Below are positions 9,500 through 18,091 of a DNA stretch of 26,634 bases, in pieces. The notes beneath the pieces were generated by a model. It made no database searches, was not told where the DNA came from, and was given only the letters and a program-made list of their open reading frames with translations. Positions within the stretch are counted from its first letter, which is position 1, and each line of letters opens with the position of its first letter. The position numbers and the translations under genes were made by a program. Location of the stretch: positions 1-26,634 of the forward strand of contig NBIV01000580.1 in assembly GCA_003194525.1 (NCBI GenBank), read 5' to 3'. Source of the DNA: Gracilariopsis chorda. Lineage: Eukaryota > Rhodophyta > Florideophyceae > Gracilariales > Gracilariaceae.

Positions 9500-11185
9500 C
9501 CAGGTGACTGGTTTTCTGTCAAGGTTCAACGTCACCTCCGGGTTTCCCGGGTCCAGTCGGGCCTGCATCGTCTCGAGAGCTGGACACCCAATTATCACTT
9601 CTAAGGGAGTTCCATCTACGACGAGAACGTCTACAGGAACTCAGACAGGACCAAACTTGACTGGAATCTGCCGTAGCGCCCCTATGACGTTCGAAGAAAT
9701 GCCGTCACCCGTAGTGATCTTCTTTGGGGTATGAGCAGGCTCCAGAGAGAGGCGCTGACACAGTTTGGCGGACATCAGGTTTGGCACTGCTCCCGAGTCC
9801 AGAAGCGCTTGAGCCACTGTACCATAGACCTTGATCGGTATTACTTTCAGCCTCTTCACGGGTCGTAGGGTTTGTGCCACCGCTACTTTCCGGCCCGTCC
9901 TTCCCGACAAGATGCGTCTAATATCTTTCTTGGCGTCATCTGCATCTCCACGGATGAGCTGTCCAAATGTGATGCCCGTGGAGGCATTAGCAAGCTCCTC
10001 CACGACATTGTACTTTCCGGCGTGCTCCTGAAGTCGAAGCTTACTAGTCTGCTTCCGATTCACGGGCTTCTTTGCTTTTGAGACAGTTTTGCGATGCGCC
10101 TTGGTCGGCTTCAAGGCATCTATATTATCTCGATGCCTACCATCTGGGTGTAACAACGCCGACATGTCCATTTTCCCGTACGTGCGAGCTTGTTTGGCGA
10201 CTGGGGCGCCATCCGCCGTACGCTTTGTGGTAACAACGAGGTCTTCAACCCCTTCTCCCGGGTGCACCGTAACGACTCCAACCTGGTTCAACTTGGAGCC
10301 AGGCACTTGGCTGGAGGGAGCAGGCTGACCGGAAAGGGCCCTGAGACGAAGCTCAGCACCAGATTTGTCAAGGGCATTCTTCAACCGGCCCTCACCAGAG
10401 GGGTTTTTCCAACAGGTGGACACTGAGTGCCCTACCTTTCCACAGTACGCACACCGAGTGTCACGGTGAGGATTGAGGCTGCACCGGCTCGCATAGTGTC
10501 CGGGGCGCTGGCAGTAGGAGCACAGCTGTTCTTGGTCGCTTCGTGGACCAGAAGACTGGTTCTTTTTGACCAATAACGAGAGCTGAGCGATCTGATCGGT
10601 GATTTGATCAACTCGTTTTCCTAGAGCGTCCGAGGGTGAAGCTTCTGCTCGGTTTTCTCTGCGGAGGATCTTCTTTGGGGGTGAGAGAACATGTAGGGCA
10701 CCATGAAACCCCAAAACTTTCCTTCTGGGGACGAAAGAGCGCACTAGCTTCCTCAGGGATTCGTAGTCACTCGCACCCCGAAAGACAACGAATTGCATCA
10801 GGTCCCCAAACTCCATCACGGCGTTGCGAAGAAGTCCAAACCTTGCCTTCTCATTGAATCCCGCCTTCTCAAAGCAGGTATCCATACGCTTCAGTTATCC
10901 CAGAAGATCCCCGTAGTCTAAGCGTGAAGATACCGCCTGGCGGATATTCTCGTCGGGCTCCTCAGCGGATCTGAAGCGCCCCAGAAACACGGCTCTAACG
11001 ACGGCATAGTCGCGAGCCTATTCACTGAGCTCTCCATCGAGAGCAGAATTGTCATAATAGAACTCGAACGCTTCCCCTTTCAAGTATCCAAGTAGATCCA
11101 AGGCGGGGTCTTCGTCCGACTTGCCTCGTGTAGCGACGTTTTCGTAGTAGAAAAAAAAACTTCCGGATGTCCACTGAACACCCAT
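9500..11185 (-). pseudogene. gag-pro: Element A gag and protease region, broken by stops
   Basis: One minus-strand frame runs from a probable ATG at 11185, about 50 nt inside the LTR, to about 9500. It is interrupted by TAG (11015-11017), TAA (10892-10894) and TGA (9641-9643). The N-terminal part resembles a Ty3-type capsid (SDEDPALDLLGYLKGEAFEF, then RFRSAEEPDENIRQAV). Two CCHC zinc knuckles lie at 10412-10522: CSYCQRPGHYASRC and CAYCGKVGHSVSTC. The aspartic protease follows, with LLDSGAVPN (catalytic Asp near 9797-9799) and, beyond the TGA, VIIGCPALE in place of the usual ILG motif. After about 9510 the acidic coding sequence continues in the -1 frame that leads to pol, so there is either a one-base loss or a frameshift site. 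The longest stop-free piece is 9641-10885. Confidence 0.8.
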
Positions 11186-11219
11186 CGACAGAGAGCCCAC
11201 TCCCTTCCGGGGAAGCAGA

Positions 11220-11237
11220 CCCTCGGCGGGAGTACCA
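11220..11237 (-). promoter_or_regulatory. Primer-binding site of element A
   Basis: Directly after the LTR terminus CTTCA the minus strand reads TGGTACTCCCGCCGAGGG. TGG is the complement of a tRNA CCA end and there is no spacer. The priming tRNA cannot be assigned from this alone. Confidence 0.65.
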
Positions 11238-11577
11238 TGAAGACGCCATTTTGGTGGCAAAAGCAGCGCGGCGATTACAAGCCAAAATAAAACAAAAACA
11301 ATAGCCTCTTCGTAGCAAAACAAAGAGCGCTAGCCACCAACAATGACCAACTGTGGGCCTTCAAACCACCGGAGTAGACAAACGTAAACAACAACCGAAT
11401 AACGGGACGAGTCAGAGCGATTCCAAGTCCAACACCTGCGATTAATCCACAATAAATCTCACGCTGAATAGCTTGATCAACGAATCCTTTTCTCGGTGAA
11501 CACAGCAGCCCAAAACAAAGTATAAAAATAAATATGAACGATCCAGAGGCACTTCTCCAGGATCAAACAGATAAAAA
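11238..11577 (-). repeat. 5' LTR of element A, inner part, cut by element B
   Basis: The segment aligns with 4110-4454 (4 substitutions, 5 one-base deletions) and then stops abruptly at ATAAAAA where LTR B begins. In the other LTR copy the same ATAAAAA (4448-4454) continues with CTTAAAC, which is the undisturbed site. The remaining ~700 bp of this LTR should lie beyond elements B and C. Confidence 0.92.
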
Positions 11578-12480
11578 TGTAGTGCAATACCCGCAAGCGG
11601 GATAACACACGAAGACGTTCGGAATCTTCCCCTCTGGAGGGTAACACAGCGAACGGAGCCTCTCCGGATGAGCACGACGAAGTCGGGTTGTAAAGCCGAG
11701 GCTCACCCTCACGCCAAGCGGGGAGAGTTGAAACGGTAGGATTAGGATCACCACGAATGGGAAAACGGCCCTTCCAAGGAGTACGAGTCCACGTAAGTGG
11801 GGGAAGACGTCACGGGATACCGGCACGAGAGACACGCGTCAGCGGTGACGAGCAACCACACAAAGGGGTAGGAACCACGAGAGTGGGGTAAGGGAAATAC
11901 GGGGGATGTCCGATTGGGGGCGACGGGGGTGTGGGCCAACGGGACCACGGAAAAAGGTACAAAAGAAACCCTATACAGGGGCGAGAACACGGCGGTGGTG
12001 AATTAAGTGACAAGTGCCCAAGGCGGTGATACTCCTAGTGACGCAGGGTGGATAGGTCCACCGTTAGTAACGCGGGATTACCTCCGAAGAGTGTAGAATA
12101 CTCGCGAAAGCAGAAAAGACTTAGAGCCAAGAACCCTGGTTGGGGAAGTTTACTCAGTGTCAGGGCGAGGTCGCCGAGCCACTATATAGCGTAGTAATCT
12201 CCCTACTGTAGCGTAGATAAATAATGAATAATAAATATAAGTTAACCAAATGTCCACACCGTGGTGCCAACCTCCTCTTGACTATCGGTGTCACACGTGG
12301 TCCACTCACGCCTTGGGCGGCACACGGCGCATGCACAGGTGTGCACCTGGCGCACAGTGCGGATCCGCTGAGGGCTGAGACACCCGCTAATAGCGGTAGT
12401 AATCATAAACACGCGAAAGCGGCAAAACCATCAAGTCCACAGGTCATCGCTGAGTAATCCTCCTTGAGGATTGCACTTCA
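11578..12480 (-). repeat. 3' LTR of element B
   Basis: The 903-bp LTR is bounded by long inverted ends: TGAAGTGCAAT at 12480 (minus strand) and ATTGCACTACA at 11578, one mismatch in 11. The start directly follows a polypurine tract. TATATA (12183-12188) lies in a minus-strand core promoter context very like that of element C, followed by an imperfect hairpin at 12156-12183. On the plus strand an AT-rich AAATATAAG (12233-12241) lies upstream of the antisense ORF and might serve as a promoter for it; that is inference only. Confidence 0.9.
12183..12188 (-). promoter_or_regulatory. TATA box of LTR B
   Basis: Minus strand GCTATATAGTGGC corresponds to CGTATATAAGTGGC of LTR C, and both are followed by a GAGTAAAC or GAAGTAAAC block 30-40 nt downstream, so the core promoter is conserved between the two families. 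Confidence 0.65.
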
Positions 12481-12494
12481 TATCCCCCTCCTGA
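12481..12494 (-). promoter_or_regulatory. Polypurine tract of element B
   Basis: Minus strand CAGGAGGGGGATA directly before the LTR start TGAAGTGCAAT. It also lies 22 nt upstream of the antisense ATG at 12516, so the antisense ORF begins almost at the end of the internal region. Confidence 0.8.
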
Positions 12495-12515
12495 GGTGCA
12501 AATACGACATCCACG

Positions 12516-14327
12516 ATGGCGACGGAAGCACCAGGAAAGGTCCTTAAATGTAAGTCCGGTTCGCCGGTTCTCCATCCCACTCTGGGTAACGAGCACCTAG
12601 CTGCGAACAGCGAATCTGCGACCAACTCTTCCGAGGTTCTTCCAACAACACGTACGATTTCGCGGCCTTCTTCTCCGATTACTCGGCTTCCTTCATCTAC
12701 GATGAACAACAGCAACAAAAACAGCAACGCCGGCAGCAACACACCGTTACAGTACTTCTCCGGATTTCATTCCGTGCCTCTACCGCAGAGCGGTCTCTCG
12801 ACTCCTTCGCAACCAACAGGCGCAAATGCGAGTGCGGCTCCCACGGGAGGGTATCTAATGGCAGCGTGGCCGTCGTACGACATGCTGGTCGGGCTGCAGC
12901 CTTCGCAACATGCGATGACTCTCCGGCTGGCGCCGTGGTTCCACCCGACTGCGGTGTTCAATGATGCGCTTCTGGCGATGTATACCGATGGAAACAGAAT
13001 GCTCCCGGGTGACGTTCCGGCAATTGTGACCACTTCGTGGGATTGGCGCAATCGCATAGCGATACCCGTGCACACGGTAATCCGACGGGGTCGGGAATCA
13101 GCAGCTTCCGCGCACGCGGCGTTGGTCTTACTCGCTCATCAACGGCTTCGCCGGGCTCCCTTTGAGTATCCCATCCCCGATGGTATGGGCTCCGACATCG
13201 GATTGTATCGCACCCAAGGTGAAATGGGGTACCTCGACCGCCTCGCGGGTTTGGAACCACTCTTGTGGAGAAGCATTCCCGCGGCGCGCCAAGACGCGGT
13301 GTGCTGGACACGACCGATCATTCGGGCTGAATTCCGCTATATGCGTCGCTTAGCGAGGGCCAACTTCTTGTCGATGATACGCTTTGAGCGGCGAGCACGG
13401 TCCCGATTCGGGTATTTGATTCCGTATCAGAACGTAGAAGTCGAACGCATCCGCGTGGTCAACCGACGGGGTCGGTACGTTCCGATTCCACCGTGGTGGT
13501 CGCATCTCGAAGCGTGCCGAGGTTGCTACATCGAGTTGCCTCCCGTGATCACGTATTACGGCTCATACCTCATCGAGGATCTTCAGTCCGGGCTCTGGTC
13601 CGTGGTGGTCACCGAATGGGCGGTCCGCACAGCGGCTTTCATCCTCTGGGAGGTTTATGACCAGTACAGACTGTGGTTCATCCCGTTGCGGGTCCGTGCC
13701 GCCATCCGAGCGCTGGACTTACGAATCTCACTAGGTGGTGAGGCAAACGCTGACGAAGTAGCGGGGCTCCTCGATTTCATCGACCAGGTTGACTGGGCTT
13801 CGGTTCCTCTAGAGCAGAGTGGGCGTACTGCCGGTAGCCGGATACAGGACCTGTCGCCAGGGCGTCGAACTCCGCTCGCGGGTGACTTCATCTACTTCAA
13901 CCCTTGGGAGGGGCATGAGATCTCCGCGGAGGAAGCGAACGAGCTCCGGTTTGCACCGAGATATATCCCCGAGGGGCATCCGACCGGTTTTGTTGACGCC
14001 GATGAGTACTACAACGTCTACGACGGTGAGGATCCGATGTTCGACAACGAGCCCGACGAAGGTGCCGGTCACGCCGAGGCAGAGGGAGAACCATATGGTA
14101 TGGATGCTCCTGGAGTCGCCCCTGCGAGTCAGCCGTCCAACCCGTCGGTCGGTCTTTCCACTGGTGGGTCCTCTACGCCAGGTGAGGCGAACGTGGCCCC
14201 TGCGGGTCAGGCTGCCGTGATCTCTCAGTTCCTCCGCCAAGTGGGGCTGGGAGGTAACGAGGCCAGTGGCGATTTCACCGCGATGCGGGATGCTCTGATA
14301 GCCCGACTCCAGGGAAATAACCACTAA
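12516..14327 (+). CDS. Large ORF antisense to element B pol, unknown function
   Basis: A 603-codon ATG-initiated frame on the strand opposite to the element's own genes, between the polypurine tract and the pol stop; it converges on pol with a 208-bp gap. I do not recognise the product. Residues 1-110 are Ser/Thr/Asn/Pro-rich low complexity (NNSNKNSNAGSNTP, PLPQS). Residues about 115-450 form a compositionally normal core rich in Arg, Trp and Tyr (WPSYDMLVGL, LAPWFHPTAVF, FRYMRRLARANF, PPWWSHL, TYYGSYLIEDL). A strongly acidic stretch (EYYNVYDGEDPMFDNEPDE) and an Ala/Pro/Ser-rich tail ending in a likely amphipathic helix (AMRDALIARL) follow. No transmembrane segment, zinc finger or known catalytic motif is evident. 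An intact frame of this length beside degraded elements suggests it was kept by selection until recently. Part of it may be recognisable in the same place in element C (25636-26241, minus). Confidence 0.75.
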   Translation: MATEAPGKVLKCKSGSPVLHPTLGNEHLAANSESATNSSEVLPTTRTISRPSSPITRLPSSTMNNSNKNSNAGSNTPLQYFSGFHSVPLPQSGLSTPSQPTGANASAAPTGGYLMAAWPSYDMLVGLQPSQHAMTLRLAPWFHPTAVFNDALLAMYTDGNRMLPGDVPAIVTTSWDWRNRIAIPVHTVIRRGRESAASAHAALVLLAHQRLRRAPFEYPIPDGMGSDIGLYRTQGEMGYLDRLAGLEPLLWRSIPAARQDAVCWTRPIIRAEFRYMRRLARANFLSMIRFERRARSRFGYLIPYQNVEVERIRVVNRRGRYVPIPPWWSHLEACRGCYIELPPVITYYGSYLIEDLQSGLWSVVVTEWAVRTAAFILWEVYDQYRLWFIPLRVRAAIRALDLRISLGGEANADEVAGLLDFIDQVDWASVPLEQSGRTAGSRIQDLSPGRRTPLAGDFIYFNPWEGHEISAEEANELRFAPRYIPEGHPTGFVDADEYYNVYDGEDPMFDNEPDEGAGHAEAEGEPYGMDAPGVAPASQPSNPSVGLSTGGSSTPGEANVAPAGQAAVISQFLRQVGLGGNEASGDFTAMRDALIARLQGNNH

Positions 14328-14535
14328 GGTGGGGGCGGTTCCAACCCGTGAGGGGGCGTGTCCCCTCACCATGGGGGTGCAAGCTTGTGACGTAGTGTAG
14401 TCCTTCGACTAGTCGGTGTTCCATCGATCGTATCGAATAAAATCCAAGTTGACTTGTCTTCCTTTTCCTTTCCTTTCTTCCTTTCCATACCACAACTCGA
14501 TCCTTCATTTCCTTCCTTCCACCGCAGTGGCTTGC
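14328..14535. other. Gap between convergent ORFs with a purine-rich tract
   Basis: This gap separates the stops of the antisense ORF and of B pol. On the plus strand 14456-14522 is nearly pure pyrimidine (CTTCCTTTTCCTTTCC and similar); in the sense of element B it is a ~65-nt purine-rich tract just after the pol stop. Element C has a purine-rich tract (25561-25615) in the corresponding place. Confidence 0.6.
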
Positions 14536-17217
14536 TTATCCCACTTGGGCGTTTATCACCGATGCCGGGATTCCTGTTCGCGTTCTGCGATGATATGACA
14601 CCACTTTCGAACGTGGGAGGTGCTCTATCGGCTCATCCGAATCATATTCGGGCCCGAAACCGTACCAGCGTACGCGGTACTGGATGTAACCATCTGGATG
14701 GTAAGAATGTTCCACAATGTGGTCAACAACAAACTCCTGTTTGTAGACTTCCCGGCCTCGCCGTGTTCGCACTATCGCGTCCTGCACGGCAGGCTCTACC
14801 ACCACTGGTGGGCGCTGGACAGTCTTCCCCGGAAGGGGCATGGCTTGGTACTGCCTGTCCATGCCCTTTGAGGGGTCATTAACCGGTTTCCGGGTAGGTT
14901 CATCCGTTTCGCGGGTCTGGAGGTCCTCGGCACGGCCGGTTGCGTCGACCACTTGATGGTGCGTATCGGGACCCTTGCTGTGGGTTAAAGTATCCCGCTT
15001 CGCGGTTTCTTCACTCCTTGAGGGGGCTTCTATTGACGATACCCTTTGAGGGGCTTCTAACGCATCTGAAAGATGAGCATCTGGGTCGCGAACCACAGGT
15101 TTGTGTGTAGATATCCGTCTTGACGGGGGTGCTTCAGACGACGAAGTCGGTTGTACCACGGTGCGTCGTACAGTACGCGTCGACTCGCCTCGGGCGGTAA
15201 TTGGTGCCTTTGCCGTCCGTACTGTGTCGGGGTCACGTGCCGTTTGCAACGGATGGTCGAGGATTGTCCGCGTCGTGTTGCGTTCCGCCTCCTCACGTGA
15301 GGGCGGTTGCAACGGTGCTGCCGGTGTGTTTTCTCGCTTCGACGACGAAGTATTTCCGTCTTTGACGTGCTTTCCTTTCGGAGTCACCGGTGTGACTTCG
15401 GCGACACTGTCGGGATCAACCGAGACACTCGGAGTGAGTTCGCTACTGCGCGATGGTCCTAAACCAGAATCCAGCTTGCTGGTCGTTTTCCTTCCGTCCT
15501 GTACGGTGTGCTTGCCCGGCCTGGCCGGTGTGTTCTGCCGTGCAGTAGGAGTTACCACGCTCGGTGTAGTCGGCTCAGAGGATCCCGCGAGGGCCTGCTC
15601 TGCATTATCCAGCGTAGCTGTTGTTGACCAACCGTGACCCATGGAATGCGGATCAAAGCTCGACGGCACAGCCGGTTCAGTATCGCGAACGCGAATAGTT
15701 ACCTGCAACGATTTCAATTCGGCGAGAGACTTCCCACTGCGTGGTGCATTTTGACGACTAGAATCCCGCTGGGGAGTGCGATCTGGCGCAGATGCGGTAG
15801 AAATTCCTCGAGAGGGTTCAGCGGTAGCTGTAGCACGCAAATGCGAAGATGGCACCTCAGTAGACGGATTTCTCGGTCCACTATTGTCCTTTTCGATGTT
15901 TCCGGAGGTCCGTGCACCATGGTTGTCATGACGCAACGAAGCGGTTTCGGTCTCTCGACGAGAGTTAGGGTTCTCCTCCCCCTCCTTAGATTGAGCGGCA
16001 TGGGGAGTGGTAGAAGCGCCCAAACTGCGGGGATAGACACCACGCGGTGGCGTTAGAGAAGAAAGGCCATTCGGGCCTGCGTCCGATAAGGACGGTATAT
16101 CTGAGAGTCCCCTTGAAGGGTGTGGCAACACAGAAGGCCTGTTAACCACAGATGTGGGTTGTTCCACTGGTGTGTGTTGGTTCTCATCTTTGTAAGCAAC
16201 CTCTACGGAGGGTGGCGGTGCCATAACAACGCGATCGTGGGAAATCCGCTCATGAGCGTCGTTCATTTCCACCACTAAGGTGTCGTTATCCACTGATATG
16301 ACCTTGTAGGGACCGTCCGCGACGGGTGAGAGCTTATGCCGTTTCTCTTTATCAGGGTTCCAGTGCTCCTTACGGACGAAAACGTAGTCACCCTCCTTAA
16401 TTGGCGGTGCTGTACCTCGTACACGAGAGTCAAAATCACGCTTGTACGCGGCCTGTGCTCGTGCCATGGAGCTCCGGGCGACCGGGATTAACTTCGTAAG
16501 CCACGCTTTCCATCGTTGGCGATAATCCTTCACGGAAGGGAAGTTTGCCAGCGTAGGCTGGGGTTTCAACGCTACAGCGGGCGGATGACGCGAAAGTACC
16601 AATTCAAATGGAGTCAAACCCGTTGTATGGTGTACCTGTGTGTTATACGCAAACGTCAAGGCGTCAGTGTACAGGTCCCATGTTTTGGGGTGATCAGCAA
16701 CGTAAGAACGGAGAGAGGCTAACAGCGTTCGGTTAAACTGCTCGACTTGCCCATTACACTGGGGGTGGTAGGTCGTTGTGAACAGATTCTTGATATCGAG
16801 AATCCGACACACGTCCTCAAAGAATCGCGATGCGAATTGCTTTCCGTTATCGGATAGAATGTTAACCGGTGGTCCGTAGACAAATACCCAATGGGTAACG
16901 AAGGCTTGCGCCACCGCGAAAGCGGATATCTTCCGTAAAGGTACGCTGCGAACCAACTTGGAGAAACGATCCGTGATAACGAGTAAAAACTTATGTCCAC
17001 GCTTTGTGGTGAGCAGCGGTCCCAAGAGGTCAATTGCGACAAACTCGAGAGGGGCCCGTGCTGGAAATAACTTCAACTTAGTTGAGTGCTTCCGGAGTTT
17101 GACCCGGTTTTTGGCACACTCCGTGCATGACCGCACAGTCGCGTAGCAGTCCACAGCCATGGCTGGCCAATAGTAACTCCGTCGCAACGTGAGGTAAAGT
17201 TTCCGTCCACCGGCGTG
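14536..17217 (-). CDS. pol: Element B pol, 3' part: integrase and chromodomain
   Basis: The frame is open from the insertion point at 17217 to the TAA/TGA end at 14536. It starts at the second His of the integrase HHCC finger (HAGGRKLY, then CTEC). The integrase core has Asp (17029-17031), Asp (16849-16851, LSDNG) and Glu (16741-16743, GQVEQFNR) with D,D35E spacing. A GPY/F segment (ADGPYKVISV) is near 16310. About 525 residues of Ser/Thr/Pro-rich low-complexity sequence follow, with a loosely repeated unit (GKHTVQDGRKTTSK and GKHVKDGNTSSSK). A 66-residue C-terminal chromodomain lies at 14539-14736 (EFVVDHIVEH, YRVRWYGF, DEPIEHLPRS). The Phe, Trp and Phe expected for an aromatic cage are present, but the usual Trp of the T-W-E-P motif is Asp. 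The open frame continues 75 nt into LTR C only by chance. Confidence 0.92.
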   Translation of the reverse strand, partial: HAGGRKLYLTLRRSYYWPAMAVDCYATVRSCTECAKNRVKLRKHSTKLKLFPARAPLEFVAIDLLGPLLTTKRGHKFLLVITDRFSKLVRSVPLRKISAFAVAQAFVTHWVFVYGPPVNILSDNGKQFASRFFEDVCRILDIKNLFTTTYHPQCNGQVEQFNRTLLASLRSYVADHPKTWDLYTDALTFAYNTQVHHTTGLTPFELVLSRHPPAVALKPQPTLANFPSVKDYRQRWKAWLTKLIPVARSSMARAQAAYKRDFDSRVRGTAPPIKEGDYVFVRKEHWNPDKEKRHKLSPVADGPYKVISVDNDTLVVEMNDAHERISHDRVVMAPPPSVEVAYKDENQHTPVEQPTSVVNRPSVLPHPSRGLSDIPSLSDAGPNGLSSLTPPRGVYPRSLGASTTPHAAQSKEGEENPNSRRETETASLRHDNHGARTSGNIEKDNSGPRNPSTEVPSSHLRATATAEPSRGISTASAPDRTPQRDSSRQNAPRSGKSLAELKSLQVTIRVRDTEPAVPSSFDPHSMGHGWSTTATLDNAEQALAGSSEPTTPSVVTPTARQNTPARPGKHTVQDGRKTTSKLDSGLGPSRSSELTPSVSVDPDSVAEVTPVTPKGKHVKDGNTSSSKRENTPAAPLQPPSREEAERNTTRTILDHPLQTARDPDTVRTAKAPITARGESTRTVRRTVVQPTSSSEAPPSRRISTHKPVVRDPDAHLSDALEAPQRVSSIEAPSRSEETAKRDTLTHSKGPDTHHQVVDATGRAEDLQTRETDEPTRKPVNDPSKGMDRQYQAMPLPGKTVQRPPVVVEPAVQDAIVRTRRGREVYKQEFVVDHIVEHSYHPDGYIQYRVRWYGFGPEYDSDEPIEHLPRSKVVSYHRRTRTGIPASVINAQVG

Positions 17218-17398
17218 TGTAGTGCAATGGCCCGTCGAGGGTATGCCACAATCGGTCTTCATAAGGATTTGATCCGCTCCCGGCTGCCACAACCGTGGTT
17301 ATGAATGGTATTAGCTTCACTAGCCCCATTTGGGGGTGTCCCTAGGAAGGGTAGTAATTGTGGCCACGTGTGCCGATATTGGCCCGATGACGGGTGCG

Positions 17399-17418
17399 CC
17401 GTGGCAAGCTTGCCACGG
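17399..17418. repeat. Perfect 20-bp palindrome in U3 of LTR C
   Basis: CCGTGGCAAGCTTGCCACGG is identical to its reverse complement. It lies about 80 bp upstream of the TATA box and is unchanged in the other LTR (26476-26495). It could be a binding site for a dimeric regulator; this is inference. Confidence 0.85.
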
Positions 17419-17499
17419 TTGCACATCTGTACTACAGTAGCCGGCCTTGCCGGGTGGCTAGATATTTCTAGATATTTATTTTAATATGTTGAAGTGCCG

Positions 17500-17526
17500 T
17501 ATATAAGTGGCGGCACTGCCGCCACT
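17500..17526 (+). promoter_or_regulatory. TATA box and adjoining inverted repeat of LTR C
   Basis: TATATAAG at 17500-17507 overlaps the start of a perfect 9-bp inverted repeat: AGTGGCGGC (17506-17514), loop ACT, GCCGCCACT (17518-17526). In the 3' LTR the same unit is at 26577-26604 with one extra A in the TATA box. At normal TATA-to-start distance the repeat would lie between the TATA box and the transcription start, or just include it. Confidence 0.75.
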
Positions 17527-18091
17527 GTACGGAGAAGTAAACCTCAAGGAGGAACTGGGCTCTGTTCATCTAGCCGCTTGCGCACGGTCACTAACCCCTC
17601 CCGGGGAATACCGCCGCAACACCGGGTTGAGCAACCTGCCTCCGTCTTTGAGGAGTCCTGAACCGTCGTTACGGCTATTTCTTTTTTGTTTCTTTTGCCT
17701 ATTATAGGTTTCTTCCGTCATACGGCTTCTGTTTCTCTGCCCTGTTATACAGGTTGGCCCCCATCGTATAGGGATCTGATTTCCCACTCTCGCGAGTCTG
17801 CGCTCCGCAAGTGCGGCTTGTTTGTTGATCATTTGTCCCACAACCGTTGGGCTGGGTACTGTGCTACCACCTCTCGTGGATTCTTCGACGGATTCGGCTT
17901 GCTTGGCCGGTTCTTACCCTCTGACTGCACGCCCAGTACGGGGTCGCCCGGATTTACACCCGGCTCGTGTCGACCCTATCAGAGGGCTCTCTCGCTGTGC
18001 CGCCTCTCATTGAGAGCAAGCTTGAACACCTTGGTGGTGCTTCCGCGACGCGGCTCGTGTCTGTGCCACGTTCGTAGTTTGCACTACAAAC

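Larger units (their letters stand above)
4110..11577 (-). mobile_element. Element A: Ty3/gypsy LTR retrotransposon, 5' LTR interrupted
   Basis: A minus-strand element with a 3' LTR (4110-5153), polypurine tract, pol, protease, gag, primer-binding site and the inner 340 bp of the 5' LTR (11238-11577). The two LTR pieces align over 345/340 bp with 4 substitutions and 5 one-base deletions, which fixes the LTR boundaries. Domain order gag-PR-RT-RNase H-IN is that of Ty3/gypsy. No chromodomain is seen. The uninterrupted element would be about 8.2 kb. It inserted into the Harbinger gene at 4109/4110; the flanking bases ACTAC (4105-4109) are the candidate target-site duplication, whose partner would be right of the window. 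Element B later inserted into the 5' LTR. Confidence 0.9.
11578..17217 (-). mobile_element. Element B: chromovirus-like Ty3/gypsy element, 3' half
   Basis: Minus-strand element consisting of 3' LTR (11578-12480), polypurine tract, a large ORF on the opposite strand (12516-14327), and pol from the integrase zinc finger to the C-terminal chromodomain (14536-17217). Its 5' half (gag, protease, RT, 5' LTR) is absent because element C is inserted at 17217/17218 and the rest must lie right of the window. Its integrase and chromodomain are clearly homologous to those of element C. Confidence 0.9.
17218..18088 (+). repeat. 5' LTR of element C
   Basis: The LTR begins TGTAGTGCAA, the same as the 3' LTR start at 26297, and ends TTGCACTACA at 18088: perfect 10-bp inverted ends. 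U3 is about 310 bp and holds a perfect 20-bp palindrome (17399-17418). The TATA box is at 17500-17507, followed at once by a perfect hairpin (17506-17526). R-U5 is unusually long, about 560 bp. ORFs inside the LTR have no recognisable content. Confidence 0.93.

Noticed and set aside
9500..9520. A programmed -1 frameshift between protease and pol in element A
   Set aside because: The frame change is in the right direction, but AGA AAA CCA is not a workable slippery site, and the neighbouring stops suggest ordinary decay.
11018..11323. A 101-codon ORF starting with the same MFCYEEAIVF sequence as the ORF at 3777-4196
   Set aside because: The shared start is LTR sequence read through at both ends; the remainders are gag of A in one case and Harbinger in the other.
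13809..14372. A 187-codon minus-strand ORF opposite the antisense ORF of B
   Set aside because: Arg-rich shadow of the 603-codon frame, without start context or motifs.
17218..17292. N-terminal 25 residues of the open frame of B pol
   Set aside because: They are LTR C sequence read on the minus strand; the frame is open by chance across the insertion junction.
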